From Streptomyces canus (GTDB lineage Bacteria > Actinomycetota > Actinomycetes > Streptomycetales > Streptomycetaceae): DNA of 64,000 nucleotides. A model generated the notes under the pieces. The model was not told the DNA's origin, did no database searches, and worked only from the letters and a program-made list of their open reading frames with translations. The position numbers and the translations under genes are program-made. Location of the stretch: contig NZ_JAUSYQ010000002.1 of the NCBI RefSeq assembly GCF_030816965.1, forward strand, positions 558,001 through 622,000, read 5' to 3'. This document shows positions 1-10,742 of the stretch, piece after piece. Every line of letters begins with the position of its first letter. Within the stretch, counting starts at the first letter, position 1.

Positions 1-750
1 CTGCTGGCCGCGGGTGCCGTGGGCGGCGTAGGCGTTGTGGGGCGCGAAGAAGCCGATCGTGTTGTAGCCCCAGTAGTTGGCCAGGCCGCGGTCCTGGAGC
101 ACCCCGTCCTGCACGAACTGGTGCACCGGCATCAGCTCGACGGCGGTCACACCGAGCGAGGTCAGGTGGTCGATCACCGCCGGGTGGGCGAGACCGGCGT
201 ACGTGCCGCGCAGTTCCGGCGGGACAGCGGGGTGGGTGCGGGTGAGTCCGCGGACATGGGCCTCGTAGATCACGCTGTCGGCGTAGAAGTGCCTGGGCGG
301 CTGGTCGTCACCCCAGTCGAAGCCCGGGTCGGTGACCACGCCGAGCATGGTGTGCCCGGCGCTGTCGGCCTCGGGGGTGTGGAGCGAGGGGTGGTTGTCC
401 ATCTCCCCGTCCACCGCCTTGGCGTACGGGTCGAGGAGCAGCTTCGCCGGATCGCACCGGTGGCCGAGTGAAGGCTGCCAGGGTCCGTGCACCCGATAGC
501 CGTAACGCTGCCCCGGCTCGACGCCCGGCAGGAAGCCGTGCCACACGAAGCCGTCGACCTCGGTCAGCTCAATGGCGGTGTGGGCGCCACGCTCGTCGAC
601 CAGGACGAGTTCGACACGCTCGGCGACCTCGCTGAACAGCGCGAAGTTGGTGCCCTCACCGTCGAATTGGGCGCCCAGCGGGTAGGGGTGCCCGCTCCAG
701 GCCGGCACCCGCTTCCCGTTCTTGTACGGCTTCTTCCTGGACGACGGCAC
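1..750 (-). CDS. glgX: Glycogen debranching enzyme GlgX, N-terminal 250 residues (cut by window edge)
   Basis: Hydrolyses alpha-1,6 branches left after phosphorylase trimming of glycogen, in the cytoplasm. Reading leftward from a GTG at 750 the frame is open to base 1. It begins MPSSRKKPYKNGKRVPAW, followed by the GlgX/isoamylase CBM48 block (YPLGAQFDGEGTNFALFSEV) and the start of the GH13 barrel (DSVIYEAHVRGLT, ELMPVHQF, NYWGYNTIGFFAPH). The catalytic Asp/Glu motifs lie beyond the edge. An in-frame GTG at 759 would overlap the upstream ATPase gene; 750 is preferred because GGCGGG lies about 8 bases upstream. It is head-to-tail with that gene and divergent from glgE, which fits a shared glycogen locus. 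Confidence 0.9.
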   Translation of the reverse strand, partial: MPSSRKKPYKNGKRVPAWSGHPYPLGAQFDGEGTNFALFSEVAERVELVLVDERGAHTAIELTEVDGFVWHGFLPGVEPGQRYGYRVHGPWQPSLGHRCDPAKLLLDPYAKAVDGEMDNHPSLHTPEADSAGHTMLGVVTDPGFDWGDDQPPRHFYADSVIYEAHVRGLTRTHPAVPPELRGTYAGLAHPAVIDHLTSLGVTAVELMPVHQFVQDGVLQDRGLANYWGYNTIGFFAPHNAYAAHGTRGQQ

Positions 751-752
751 GC

Positions 753-1247
753 TCAGCACCCGCCGTCGGCAGTGGTGGCGGCCAGGACCGCGACCGGCAT
801 CTCGCGCGGCACCTGGAGCACCTCCCGCAGGGTGGGCTCGGGGGCCGTCGGCACGAGCGGGACGCGCTCGCCGGCGCGGGCCCGCTGCGAGAACCAGATG
901 ACCTTGCTGCCGGTGTCGGTGGCGCAGCAGCCCCAGCCGTCGCTCATCGCGGCGATCCGCTCCAGGCAGGCGCGCAGATCCAGGTCCGGGCGCAGCTCGC
1001 TGTCGTTCTCGGCGACGGCGGTGATGAGGTGCTGGCCGTTCCACCACAGCTCGATCGAGGTGTTCTTGTCCCTCGCGTGCTCGTCGATGGCCTTGAGCAG
1101 CAGTTCGGCACCACCGCAGACGGGCTCGACCAGGGTCTCGAGGTCCCAGAGCCGTAGATGGGCGGCCAGGATGCGCCTGACCTGTCCGACCCGTTCCGGG
1201 CTGACCTCCACGTCGAGGTGGTAGTAGCAGGGCACTGCGGTCTTCAT
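753..1247 (-). CDS. GHKL-type ATP-binding regulator-like protein next to glgX
   Basis: 164 residues. The protein resembles the small histidine-kinase-type ATPases (RsbW/anti-sigma superfamily) common in Streptomyces. The segment GGAELLLKAIDEHARD corresponds to the N-box helix, but the usual Asn is replaced (AIDE rather than NAxxH). IAAMSDGWGCCATDTGSKVIWF looks like the C-terminal G-box region, so ATP binding may be altered. ATG 1247 is chosen over GTG 1253 because GAGGAG ends 6 bases before it. The gene abuts glgX (3-base gap), so the two are probably co-transcribed. It may regulate the glycogen genes, but that rests only on position. Family placement is moderate; the target is unknown. Confidence 0.75.
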   Translation of the reverse strand: MKTAVPCYYHLDVEVSPERVGQVRRILAAHLRLWDLETLVEPVCGGAELLLKAIDEHARDKNTSIELWWNGQHLITAVAENDSELRPDLDLRACLERIAAMSDGWGCCATDTGSKVIWFSQRARAGERVPLVPTAPEPTLREVLQVPREMPVAVLAATTADGGC

Positions 1248-1339
1248 CGTCACTCCTCACCGGCGAAGCTCCCGCTCCTCCCGGCCCCCGCGGGACCGGA
1301 CCCCGAAACACGGAACGTGAGTGCTGATCGCTTCAGAGT

Positions 1340-1379
1340 CACTCCAGAGTGGGAGTGCTACGCCATTCGTGCAACACGA
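1340..1379. promoter_or_regulatory. Two inverted repeats in the divergent glgX/DUF5133 promoter region
   Basis: CACTCC-N6-GGAGTG occupies 1340-1357 and TCGTG-CAA-CACGA occupies 1367-1379. Both are perfect dyads in the 190-base gap between the leftward ATPase-glgX pair and the rightward DUF5133 gene. They may be operators; no regulator is identified and no clear -35/-10 pair was found here. Confidence 0.3.
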
Positions 1380-1493
1380 GCGATCCGTGAGGTAGTTGAA
1401 GATCCAACAAGACGCTGAGTCGTTACCCGTGCACCATGAGTGAAGATCTCGCGAGTCCCGCATCTGCTCCCGCCCGGAAAGGTGTACGGCGCC

Positions 1494-1793
1494 ATGCTGC
1501 TACCGGCCAAAGCCGAAGTCGCCCGGCAACTTCGGCGGTATCGCGCCTGGGAGCGCGTCATGCTGGCCTCCCCCGCCGACCGCACCGTCCGGGCCACCTT
1601 CGAGGACTCGGGTTACACGCTCTGCGTCCTGATGGGCAAGCGCTGCGCGCGTGAGGCGGCCGATGCCGCCGAGCGCTATCTGCGCACCAGCGTGGGCGCC
1701 TACCTCGAGGAGCAGAGCGACCTCCCCCGCACGGGGGCCGTCGCAAGGCGTGGTCCGCCGAGATCCGCGGAACGGTCCCCCGCAGGGAGGTAA
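1494..1793 (+). CDS. DUF5133 domain protein
   Basis: 99 residues from ATG 1494 (MLLPAKAEVARQLRRYRAWE). It carries the family signature GYTLCVLMGKRCAREAADAAERYL, an N-terminal helix followed by the YTLCVxxGxR block. DUF5133 proteins are small, Streptomyces-specific and of unknown function. A GTG at 1440 would add 18 residues with no family similarity; the ATG has AAAGG about 10 bases upstream. The tail after residue 75 is Arg/Pro-rich and probably disordered. A second DUF5133 gene sits at 18884-19102 beside a stress sigma factor, suggesting a shared stress association. It precedes glgE by 74 bases on the same strand. Confidence 0.72.
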   Translation: MLLPAKAEVARQLRRYRAWERVMLASPADRTVRATFEDSGYTLCVLMGKRCAREAADAAERYLRTSVGAYLEEQSDLPRTGAVARRGPPRSAERSPAGR

Positions 1794-1867
1794 CCCCTTC
1801 CGGCGCAGCTTCGATCCCCGGCCGGGCGCAGTCAGCGCCCGGCCTCGAGCACGGCGGAGGCGAGAGC

Positions 1868-3840
1868 ATGAGTTCCACCCCGGTCATCGGCCGCATCCCG
1901 GTACGGGACGTCCGCCCTGCCGTCGAGTCCGGAAGGCGTCCGGCGAAGGCGGTCGTGGGAGAGACGTTCGAGGTCACCGCAACGGTGTTCCGTGAGGGCC
2001 ACGACGCGGTCGCCGCGAACGTCGTCCTGACCGACCCGGAAGGGCGGCACGGCCCCTGGACCCCGATGCGGGAGTTGGCCCCCGGCAGCGATCGCTGGGG
2101 CGCGGAGGTCACTCCGGACGTCGAGGGCCGCTGGACGTACCGCGTCGAGGCCTGGAGCGATCCGATCGGTACCTGGCGCCACGTCGCCCGCATAAAGGTT
2201 CCTGCCGGCCTCGACACCGGTCTGGTCCTGGAGGAGGGCGCCGACCTCTACACCCGGGCGGCGGCGGGCGTCCCGGAGGGCCCCCAGCATGCGGTGCTGG
2301 TGGCCGCGGCGAAGACGCTCGCCGACGACTCACTGCCGGTCGCCACCCGTCTGGCGGGCGCCCTGACGCCTGACGTGGACGCGGTGCTCGCCCGCCACCC
2401 GCTGCGGGAGTTGATCACGGCGTCGGAGACGCTGCCGTTGCTGGTGGAGCGGGAGCGGGCGCTGTTCGGGTCGTGGTACGAGTTCTTCCCCCGCTCGGAG
2501 GGCACGCCGCAGCGGCCGCACGGCACGTTCCGTACCGCGGCCCGCCGGCTGCCGGCGATCGCGGCGATGGGTTTCGACGTGGTCTACCTGCCGCCGATCC
2601 ATCCGATCGGCAGCACCTTCCGCAAGGGCCGCAACAACACCCTGTCCGCCGGGCCCGACGATGTGGGGGTGCCGTGGGCGATCGGCTCGCCGGAGGGCGG
2701 GCATGACGCCGTCCATCCGGATCTGGGCACGATCGAGGACTTCGACTGGTTCGTGCAGGAGGCCGGGAAGCACGATCTGGAGATCGCGCTGGACTTCGCG
2801 CTGCAGTGTTCGCCGGATCATCCTTGGGTGCACAAGCACCCGGAGTGGTTCCACCACCGGCCGGACGGCACCATCGCGTATGCGGAGAACCCGCCGAAGA
2901 AGTACCAGGACATCTACCCGATCGCCTTCGACGCCGACATGGACGGGCTGATCGCGGAGACGCTGCGGGTGCTGCGGCACTGGATGGACCACGGGGTGCG
3001 GATCTTCAGAGTGGACAATCCGCACACCAAGCCGGTGGTGTTCTGGGAGCGGGTGATCGCGGACATCAACGCCACCGACCCGGACGTGATCTTCCTGGCC
3101 GAGGCGTTCACCCGCCCGGCGATGATGCACACCCTGGCCCAGATCGGCTTCCAGCAGTCCTACACGTACTTCACCTGGCGCACTACCAAGGAAGAACTCA
3201 CCGAGTACCTGAGCGAGCTCTCGGGTGAGGCGGCCTCCTACATGCGGCCGAACTTCTTCGCCAACACCCCCGACATCCTGCACGAGTTCCTCCAGCACGG
3301 CGGCCGGCCCGCGTTCGCGCTGCGCGCGGTCCTGGCCGCGACCCTCTCGCCGACCTGGGGCATCTACTCCGGCTACGAACTGGCCGAGAACACCCCGCTG
3401 CGGGAGGGCAGCGAGGAATACCTGAACTCGGAGAAGTACCAGCTCAAGACCCGCGACTGGGACCGCGAGGACAGCCTCGCCCCCCTGATCACCCAGCTCA
3501 ACACCATCAGGCGCCGGCACCCCGCCCTCCAGCGCCTGCGGAACCTCCGCTTCCACCACACCGACAACGGCGCGGTCATCGCCTACAGCAAGCACACCGG
3601 TGACGACACGGTCCTGGTGGTCGTGAACCTGGATCCACACCACACCCAGGAGGCCACGGTCTCGTTGGACATGCCGCAACTCGGCCTGGAACGGCACGAG
3701 ACCCTGTCCGTACACGACGAACTGACGGGTGAGACCTACCACTGGAGCAGCAACAACTACGTGCGTCTGGAGCCCGGTCGGGCACCCGCGCACGTGTTCC
3801 AGGTCCGGAGGTCGGCGCCGCAGATCGGAGGATCCACACC

Positions 3841-3844
<4 letters not shown>
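1868..3844 (+). CDS. glgE: Alpha-1,4-glucan:maltose-1-phosphate maltosyltransferase GlgE
   Basis: Transfers maltosyl units from maltose-1-phosphate to the non-reducing end of alpha-1,4-glucan. 658 residues, the usual GlgE length. The N-terminal beta domain precedes a GH13_3 barrel with [18 protein letters not shown] and [22 protein letters not shown] supplies the nucleophile Asp383, FLAEAF the acid/base Glu412 and NTPDIL Asp469. The spacing of 29 and 86 residues is the same as in the characterised S. coelicolor enzyme (Asp394/Glu423/Asp480). ATG 1868 has GGAGG 8 bases upstream. Its TGA overlaps the treS GTG by 4 bases, so the pair is translationally coupled. Confidence 0.97.
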
Positions 3845-5559
<1,715 letters not shown>

Positions 5560-5585
5560 GCGTGCCGACGAAAGGACGCGTCACC

Positions 5586-6944
5586 ATGCCGAAGACCGCA
5601 TCGGTCAGCCCGAGGCCCGCGCTCGCGACCGATCTCATGACCTCGCTCGGCGAGCTGCTGCGCCAATGGCTGCCGCGGCAGCGCTGGTTCGCGGGCAAGG
5701 ACCGCCCCGTGAGTGAGCTCGGTCTGCTGTCGATGACCGAGCTGTTCCCGGGCTGTCTGCATCTGCTGGTCCGCACCGGTCACGGCGGGGTGCCCGGGCC
5801 CGGCGGCGCCCCGGCAGGTGACTGCTACCAACTGCTGCTCGGCGTGCGCAAAAACCTCTCGCCGCGTCTGGGCCGCGCCCTCATCGGCCGTGCGGAGCGG
5901 GGCCCGCTGGCCGGCCTGACGATCTACGACGCCCTGCACGACCCGCGCTCGGCGCAGCTGCTGCTGGAGCGGCTGCGGCATCCCGGCACGGCCGGTCCCC
6001 TGCGCTTCGAGGGCGACCCGTCGGTGCCGGTGCCCGCCGGGCTCCCACCGCGGCTGCTGGAGACCGAGCAGTCGAACTCCTCGCTGGTGTACGGCGACGA
6101 GTTCATCCTCAAGGTCTTCCGGCGCATCCAGCCCGGGGTCAATCCGGACCTGGAGGTGCCGGTCGCGCTGGCCGGGCAGGGCTGCCGTCGGGTGCCGGCG
6201 CCGGTGGCCTGGTTCCGGACCACGCATCCGCAGGGGGCGACACTCGGCGTGCTGCAGCCGTATCTGCGCGACGCGTCCGACGGCTGGGCACTGGCCCTGC
6301 AGGCGCTGGCCTCAGGTGACGACTTCACCGTGCAGGCCCACGAGCTGGGACGGGCCATGGCCGAGGTGCACCTCGCGCTGGCGGCCGCCTTCCCCGGCAG
6401 CGGCCACGACGACAACGGCTCCACGGCGGCCGCGATGACCGAACGCCTGGACGCCGCCGCGCACAGCGTGCCCGCGCTGCGGCCGTTCGTCCCCGGCCTG
6501 CAAAGCGCCTTCGGCGCGCTGGCCACGTGCGACTCCGGGCCGCCCGCACAGCGCGTCCACGGCGACCTGCACCTGGGGCAGGTGCTGCGGGCGGGCCGCG
6601 AGTGGTTCGTCATCGACTTCGAGGGCGAGCCGTCCCGCCCGCTCGCCGAGCGGTGCACCGCCCAGTCCCCGGTGCGGGACATCGCGGGCATGCTGCGCTC
6701 CTTCGACTACGCGGCCCGGCAGCGTCGGCCCTGGCGGCCGGAGTGGGCGCGCCGCTGCCGGGAGGCCTTCTGCGGGGGCTATGCCGCCCTCGCCGGGTGG
6801 GATCCGCGCAAGAAGCACGGCCTGCTGCGCGCCTACGAGACCGACCGGGCCGTCTACGAGGTCCTGTACGAAGCACGACACCGGCCGGACTGGCTGCCCG
6901 TGCCAATGGCGGCGATCGAACGCCTCGCCGTGAGAGGAGACTGA
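5586..6944 (+). CDS. mak: Maltokinase (Mak/Pep2)
   Basis: Phosphorylates maltose to maltose-1-phosphate, the GlgE donor. 452 residues with an aminoglycoside-phosphotransferase-like fold. The N-terminal cap has RQWLPRQRWFAGKDRPV, typical of maltokinases. Catalytic-loop HGDLHLGQVL and metal-binding VIDFEGEP follow, then PVRDIAGMLRSFDYA and a C-terminal YEARHRPDWLPVPM. ATG 5586 is preferred because AAAGGA lies 10 bases upstream; the frame extends to a TTG at 5556 overlapping the treS stop. It is followed 3 bases later by glgB, completing the GlgE-pathway operon. Confidence 0.93.
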   Translation: MPKTASVSPRPALATDLMTSLGELLRQWLPRQRWFAGKDRPVSELGLLSMTELFPGCLHLLVRTGHGGVPGPGGAPAGDCYQLLLGVRKNLSPRLGRALIGRAERGPLAGLTIYDALHDPRSAQLLLERLRHPGTAGPLRFEGDPSVPVPAGLPPRLLETEQSNSSLVYGDEFILKVFRRIQPGVNPDLEVPVALAGQGCRRVPAPVAWFRTTHPQGATLGVLQPYLRDASDGWALALQALASGDDFTVQAHELGRAMAEVHLALAAAFPGSGHDDNGSTAAAMTERLDAAAHSVPALRPFVPGLQSAFGALATCDSGPPAQRVHGDLHLGQVLRAGREWFVIDFEGEPSRPLAERCTAQSPVRDIAGMLRSFDYAARQRRPWRPEWARRCREAFCGGYAALAGWDPRKKHGLLRAYETDRAVYEVLYEARHRPDWLPVPMAAIERLAVRGD

Positions 6945-6947
6945 GCC

Positions 6948-9155
6948 GTGGCCCTGCGCGACACCTCACTGCCCGAGCCGTCCGGAGTGGCGCGCTGTGC
7001 TCCGGCCCCGCCGCTCGACCCCGTGGACCGGGGCCGGCTGCTGGCGGGCGCCCACCACGACCCGCACGCGCTGCTCGGCGCCCACCCGGTCGCGGGCGGG
7101 ATCGTCTTCCGGGCGCTGCGCCCGTTCGCCCGCGCGGTGAGCGTCGTGATCGACGGCGAGCGCAGGCGGCTGGCCTCGGAGGGCGACGGCCTCTTCTCCG
7201 GTCTGCTGCCTCTCGACACGATCCCCGCCTACACCCTGGTGGTGTCCTACGCGGACGGGGAGCAGGAGGTCCACGACCCGTACCGCTTCCTGCCCGCGCT
7301 CGGCGAGACCGACCTCCACCTCATCCGCGAGGGCCGCCACGAGCAGCTGTGGAAGGCGCTCGGCGCCGAGCCGATGACCCACCAAGGCGTGACCGGCACC
7401 CGCTTCACGGTGTGGGCACCCAACGCCCAAGGGGTCAGGGTGGCCGGGGAGTTCACCTTCTGGGACGGGCAGGCGTTCCCGATGCGCTCGCTCGGCTCGT
7501 CCGGGGTGTGGGAGCTGTTCCTGCCGGGGATCGGCGAGGGCGCCCGCTACAAGTTCGAGATCACCTCGCGCCACGGCGGCCGATTCCTCAAGGCCGACCC
7601 GATGGCCCGCCGCGCGGAGGTGCCGCCCGACACGGCGTCCATCGTGACCTCCTCGCGCTACGAGTGGGGCGACCACGACTGGATGGCCCACCGCGGGGAC
7701 ACGCCTGTGCACGTGGCGCCGTTCTCGGTCTACGAGGTCCATCTCCCGTCCTGGCGGCCAGGACTGACCTACCGTCAACTGGCCGACGAGCTGCCGTCGT
7801 ACGTCAGGGACCTGGGCTTCACCCATGTCGAGCTGATGCCGGTCGCGCAGCACCCCTTCAGCGGCTCCTGGGGCTACCAGGTCACCGGGTTCTACGCGCC
7901 GATGGCCCGGCTCGGCACCCCGGACGACTTCAAGTACCTGGTCGACGCCCTGCACCGGGCCGGCATCGGCGTGATCATGGACTGGGTGCCGGCCCATTTC
8001 CCCAAGGACGACTGGGCGTTGGCCCGCTTCGACGGGGACCCGCTGTACGAGCCGGGAGACTCCCGGCGTGCCGAGCACCCGGACTGGGGGACGTACGAGT
8101 TCGACTTCGGGCGCGTGGAGGTGCGCAACTTCCTGGTCGCCAACGCCGTGTACTGGTGCGAGGAGTTCCACATCGACGGGCTGCGCGTGGACGCGGTCGC
8201 CTCGATGCTCTATCTCGACTACTCGCGTGACTCCGGCCAGTGGAGCCCCAACGTGTTCGGGGGGCGGGAGGATCTCGACGCGGTCGCCTTCCTCCAGGAG
8301 ATGAACGCGACCGTGTACCGCCGGGCGCCGGGTGTCGTCACGATCGCGGAGGAGTCCACGGCCTGGGACGGCGTGACCCGCCCCACGGACAGCGGGGGTC
8401 TGGGTTTCGGCCTGAAGTGGAACATGGGCTGGATGCACGACTCCCTCGGCTACATCAGCCATGAGCCGGTGCACCGCAAGTACCACCACAACGAGATGAC
8501 CTTCTCGATGGTGTACGCGTACAGCGAGAACTACGTCCTGCCGATCTCCCACGACGAGGTCGTGCACGGCAAGCAGGCGCTGGTCTCCAAGATGCCGGGC
8601 GACTGGTGGCAACGGCGCGCCAACCACCGTGCGTATCTCGGCTTCATGTGGGCCCACCCCGGTAAGCAGCTCCTGTTCATGGGCCAGGAGTTCGCCCAGG
8701 GCGCCGAGTGGTCCGAGTCCCACGGCCCGGACTGGTGGCTGCTCGACCCGGCGTACGGGGCCGAGGCCGACCACCGGGGCGTCCGTGACCTCGTGCGCGA
8801 CCTGAACACCACCTACCGGGCGACCCCCGCGCTCTGGCAGCGCGACACCGACCCCGGCGGCTTCCGGTGGGTGGTGGGGGACGCGGCCGAGGACAACGTC
8901 TTCGCCTTCCTGAGGTTCGACGCGGCGGGCAGCCCGCTGCTCGCGGTCTCCAACCTCTCCCCCGTCGTGCGCGAGGACTACCGCCTCACCGTTCCCGACG
9001 GTCTTCCCCTGTGGCAGGAGTCCCTCAACACCGACGCCGCGCGGTACGGCGGCGGCGACATCGTCCGGCGCGACCCGGTCAAGGCGGAGGACGGGGCGCT
9101 GCGGTTCACCCTGCCGCCGCTCGCGACGGTGTGGCTGGTCCCGGTGCCCGGCTGA
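6948..9155 (+). CDS. glgB: 1,4-alpha-glucan branching enzyme GlgB
   Basis: Introduces alpha-1,6 branches into the glucan made by GlgE. 735 residues. An N-terminal CBM48-type region ([17 protein letters not shown], then [17 protein letters not shown]) precedes the GH13_9 barrel. Motifs are [33 protein letters not shown] (nucleophile Asp415), TIAEESTAW (Glu468) and [12 protein letters not shown]. The 53-residue gap between the first two catalytic residues equals that of E. coli GlgB (405/458). GTG 6948 has GAGGAG 8 bases upstream. It is the last gene of the operon; no clear hairpin terminator follows. Confidence 0.97.
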   Translation: MALRDTSLPEPSGVARCAPAPPLDPVDRGRLLAGAHHDPHALLGAHPVAGGIVFRALRPFARAVSVVIDGERRRLASEGDGLFSGLLPLDTIPAYTLVVSYADGEQEVHDPYRFLPALGETDLHLIREGRHEQLWKALGAEPMTHQGVTGTRFTVWAPNAQGVRVAGEFTFWDGQAFPMRSLGSSGVWELFLPGIGEGARYKFEITSRHGGRFLKADPMARRAEVPPDTASIVTSSRYEWGDHDWMAHRGDTPVHVAPFSVYEVHLPSWRPGLTYRQLADELPSYVRDLGFTHVELMPVAQHPFSGSWGYQVTGFYAPMARLGTPDDFKYLVDALHRAGIGVIMDWVPAHFPKDDWALARFDGDPLYEPGDSRRAEHPDWGTYEFDFGRVEVRNFLVANAVYWCEEFHIDGLRVDAVASMLYLDYSRDSGQWSPNVFGGREDLDAVAFLQEMNATVYRRAPGVVTIAEESTAWDGVTRPTDSGGLGFGLKWNMGWMHDSLGYISHEPVHRKYHHNEMTFSMVYAYSENYVLPISHDEVVHGKQALVSKMPGDWWQRRANHRAYLGFMWAHPGKQLLFMGQEFAQGAEWSESHGPDWWLLDPAYGAEADHRGVRDLVRDLNTTYRATPALWQRDTDPGGFRWVVGDAAEDNVFAFLRFDAAGSPLLAVSNLSPVVREDYRLTVPDGLPLWQESLNTDAARYGGGDIVRRDPVKAEDGALRFTLPPLATVWLVPVPG

Positions 9156-9264
9156 GTCCGCGGGCGGCGCGGAGGTGTCCGACCGGTCCCGAGGGGGCAG
9201 TCGGGGTCGTACGAGAACGAGCATCCTCGTCGTCGCCGAGGGCCACAGAAGGGGCTGGATCACG

Positions 9265-10353
9265 TTGCGCACCGTCGGAGTGGAGGAGGAGCTCCTCCTG
9301 GTCGACCCCGAGACCGGCGAGCCGCAGGCTCTGTCCGCGGCCGTGCTCGCGCGGGCCGCGCAGGACGGGCCGGATCAGGACGTCTTCGAGAAGGAGCTGC
9401 ACAACCAGATGCTGGAGTTCGCCACCCACCCGCAGTCGGGGATGGACGAGCTCCGCGCCGAGATCGTGCGCTGCCGCAAGGAGGCCGCCCGGCTCGCCGG
9501 CGACAGTGGTTGTGCCGTGGCCTCCCTGGCCACCTCGCCGCTGCCCGTCAGCCCCTCGGTCGGCATCGGCCGCCGCTACCAGTGGATGGCGGATCAGTAC
9601 GGCATCGCCACCCGCGAGCAGCTCGTCATGGGCTGTCACGTCCATGTGTCCGTGGAGTCCGACGAGGAGGCCGTCGCCGTCGTCGACCGGATGCAGCCCT
9701 GGCTGACCGTGCTGGCCGCGATGAGCGCCAACTCGCCCTTCTGGCAGGGCAAGGACACCGGCTACAGCAGCTATCGCAGCCGGGTGTGGCAGCGCTGGCC
9801 CTCGGCCGGTCCGACCGAGCCCTTCCGCTCGGCGGAGCGCTATCACCGGCGGGTCGCGGACATGGTGGCGACCGGCGTCATCCTGGACGAGGGAATGATC
9901 TACTTCGACGCCCGGCTGTCGCGGAACTACCCGACGGTGGAGATCCGGGTCTCGGACGTCTGTCTGCACGCGGACACGGCCGTGCTCCTGGCGACCCTCG
10001 CCCGCGGGCTGGTGGAGACGGCCGCGCGCGAGTGGCGGGCGGGCCGCGAGCCGTTGACTCACAGCGTGAGCCTGCTGCGACTGGCCGCCTGGCGGGCCGC
10101 GCGCTCCGGGTTGTCCGAGGAACTGCTCCACCCGGCGACCATGCACAGGATGCCCGCGGAAACGGTGGTGCGGGCCCTGCTGGAGCATGTCGAGGACGCG
10201 CTCGCCGACAGCGGCGACCTGGACCGGGCCCGCGAGTCCTGTGCCGAACTGCTGCGGCACGGCAACGGCGCCCGGGTGCAGCGCGAGCTGCTGGAGCGCA
10301 CCGGGAGCCTGCGGGACGTGGTCACCGAGTGCGTGCGGCTGACCCAGTCGTAG
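9265..10353 (+). CDS. Carboxylate-amine ligase, YbdK/glutamate-cysteine ligase type 2 family
   Basis: 362 residues belonging to the GCS2 ATP-grasp-like family, which ligates glutamate to cysteine or another amine. It shows the N-terminal TVGVEEELLLVDPETGE, ELHNQMLEFATHP, GCHVHVSVESDEEAVAVVD and ARLSRNYPTVEIRVSDVC, all family blocks. TTG 9265 is chosen because GAAGGGG lies about 10 bases upstream and the protein then begins at the conserved RTVGVEEE; a GTG at 9175 would add 30 unconserved residues. Streptomyces makes mycothiol rather than glutathione, so the substrate is uncertain. Ends 3 bases from the convergent DUF6480 gene. Confidence 0.85.
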   Translation: MRTVGVEEELLLVDPETGEPQALSAAVLARAAQDGPDQDVFEKELHNQMLEFATHPQSGMDELRAEIVRCRKEAARLAGDSGCAVASLATSPLPVSPSVGIGRRYQWMADQYGIATREQLVMGCHVHVSVESDEEAVAVVDRMQPWLTVLAAMSANSPFWQGKDTGYSSYRSRVWQRWPSAGPTEPFRSAERYHRRVADMVATGVILDEGMIYFDARLSRNYPTVEIRVSDVCLHADTAVLLATLARGLVETAAREWRAGREPLTHSVSLLRLAAWRAARSGLSEELLHPATMHRMPAETVVRALLEHVEDALADSGDLDRARESCAELLRHGNGARVQRELLERTGSLRDVVTECVRLTQS

Positions 10354-10356
10354 TCG

Positions 10357-10590
10357 TCACAGGGCCAGGACGATCGCGTACACCAGGAAGAAGGCGGCGA
10401 CGAGCACGACCAGGAGGAGGATCAGGGCCAGCGGCCCCTTGGCCCAGCCCCTGGTCGGGTTGTGCGTCTCCCGGGGACCTGCCTCGGGCAGGCTGCTCTC
10501 GGCAGGCGGGGTCTCGCCCGGGGGTACGCCACCGCCCGGTTCCAGTCCGGTGGTGCGTTCGGGTTCGGGATCAGGGTTCGTGTAACTCAT
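10357..10590 (-). CDS. DUF6480 family small membrane protein
   Basis: 77 residues. The N-terminal half is acidic, Pro/Gly-rich and apparently disordered (MSYTNPDPEPERTTGLEPGG, typical of DUF6480). The C-terminal end is one strongly hydrophobic helix (ALILLLVVLVAAFFLVYAIV) that should cross the membrane. The ATG at 10590 matches the family start; an upstream extension to 10686 lacks similarity. Function is unknown. It is divergent from the acyl-CoA synthetase across a 152-base gap. Confidence 0.8.
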   Translation of the reverse strand: MSYTNPDPEPERTTGLEPGGGVPPGETPPAESSLPEAGPRETHNPTRGWAKGPLALILLLVVLVAAFFLVYAIVLAL

Positions 10591-10742
10591 GCGCTCCGAG
10601 TGCCCCGATCTCGACCAGATCACAGGTGACCGCTTACTTCCGTATTCCAGGTACCGCCCGCTCACACCTGGGCTAGATTCGAGCACCGCCGATGACCGAG
10701 CTCGTCGGCTCAGTCACAGCCCGTACACGTCAGGAGCAGTGC

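Noticed and set aside
308..3793. Long antisense reading frames opposite glgX and glgE
   Set aside because: These follow from high third-position GC in the real genes; the translations are Arg/Gly/Val-rich with no family similarity.
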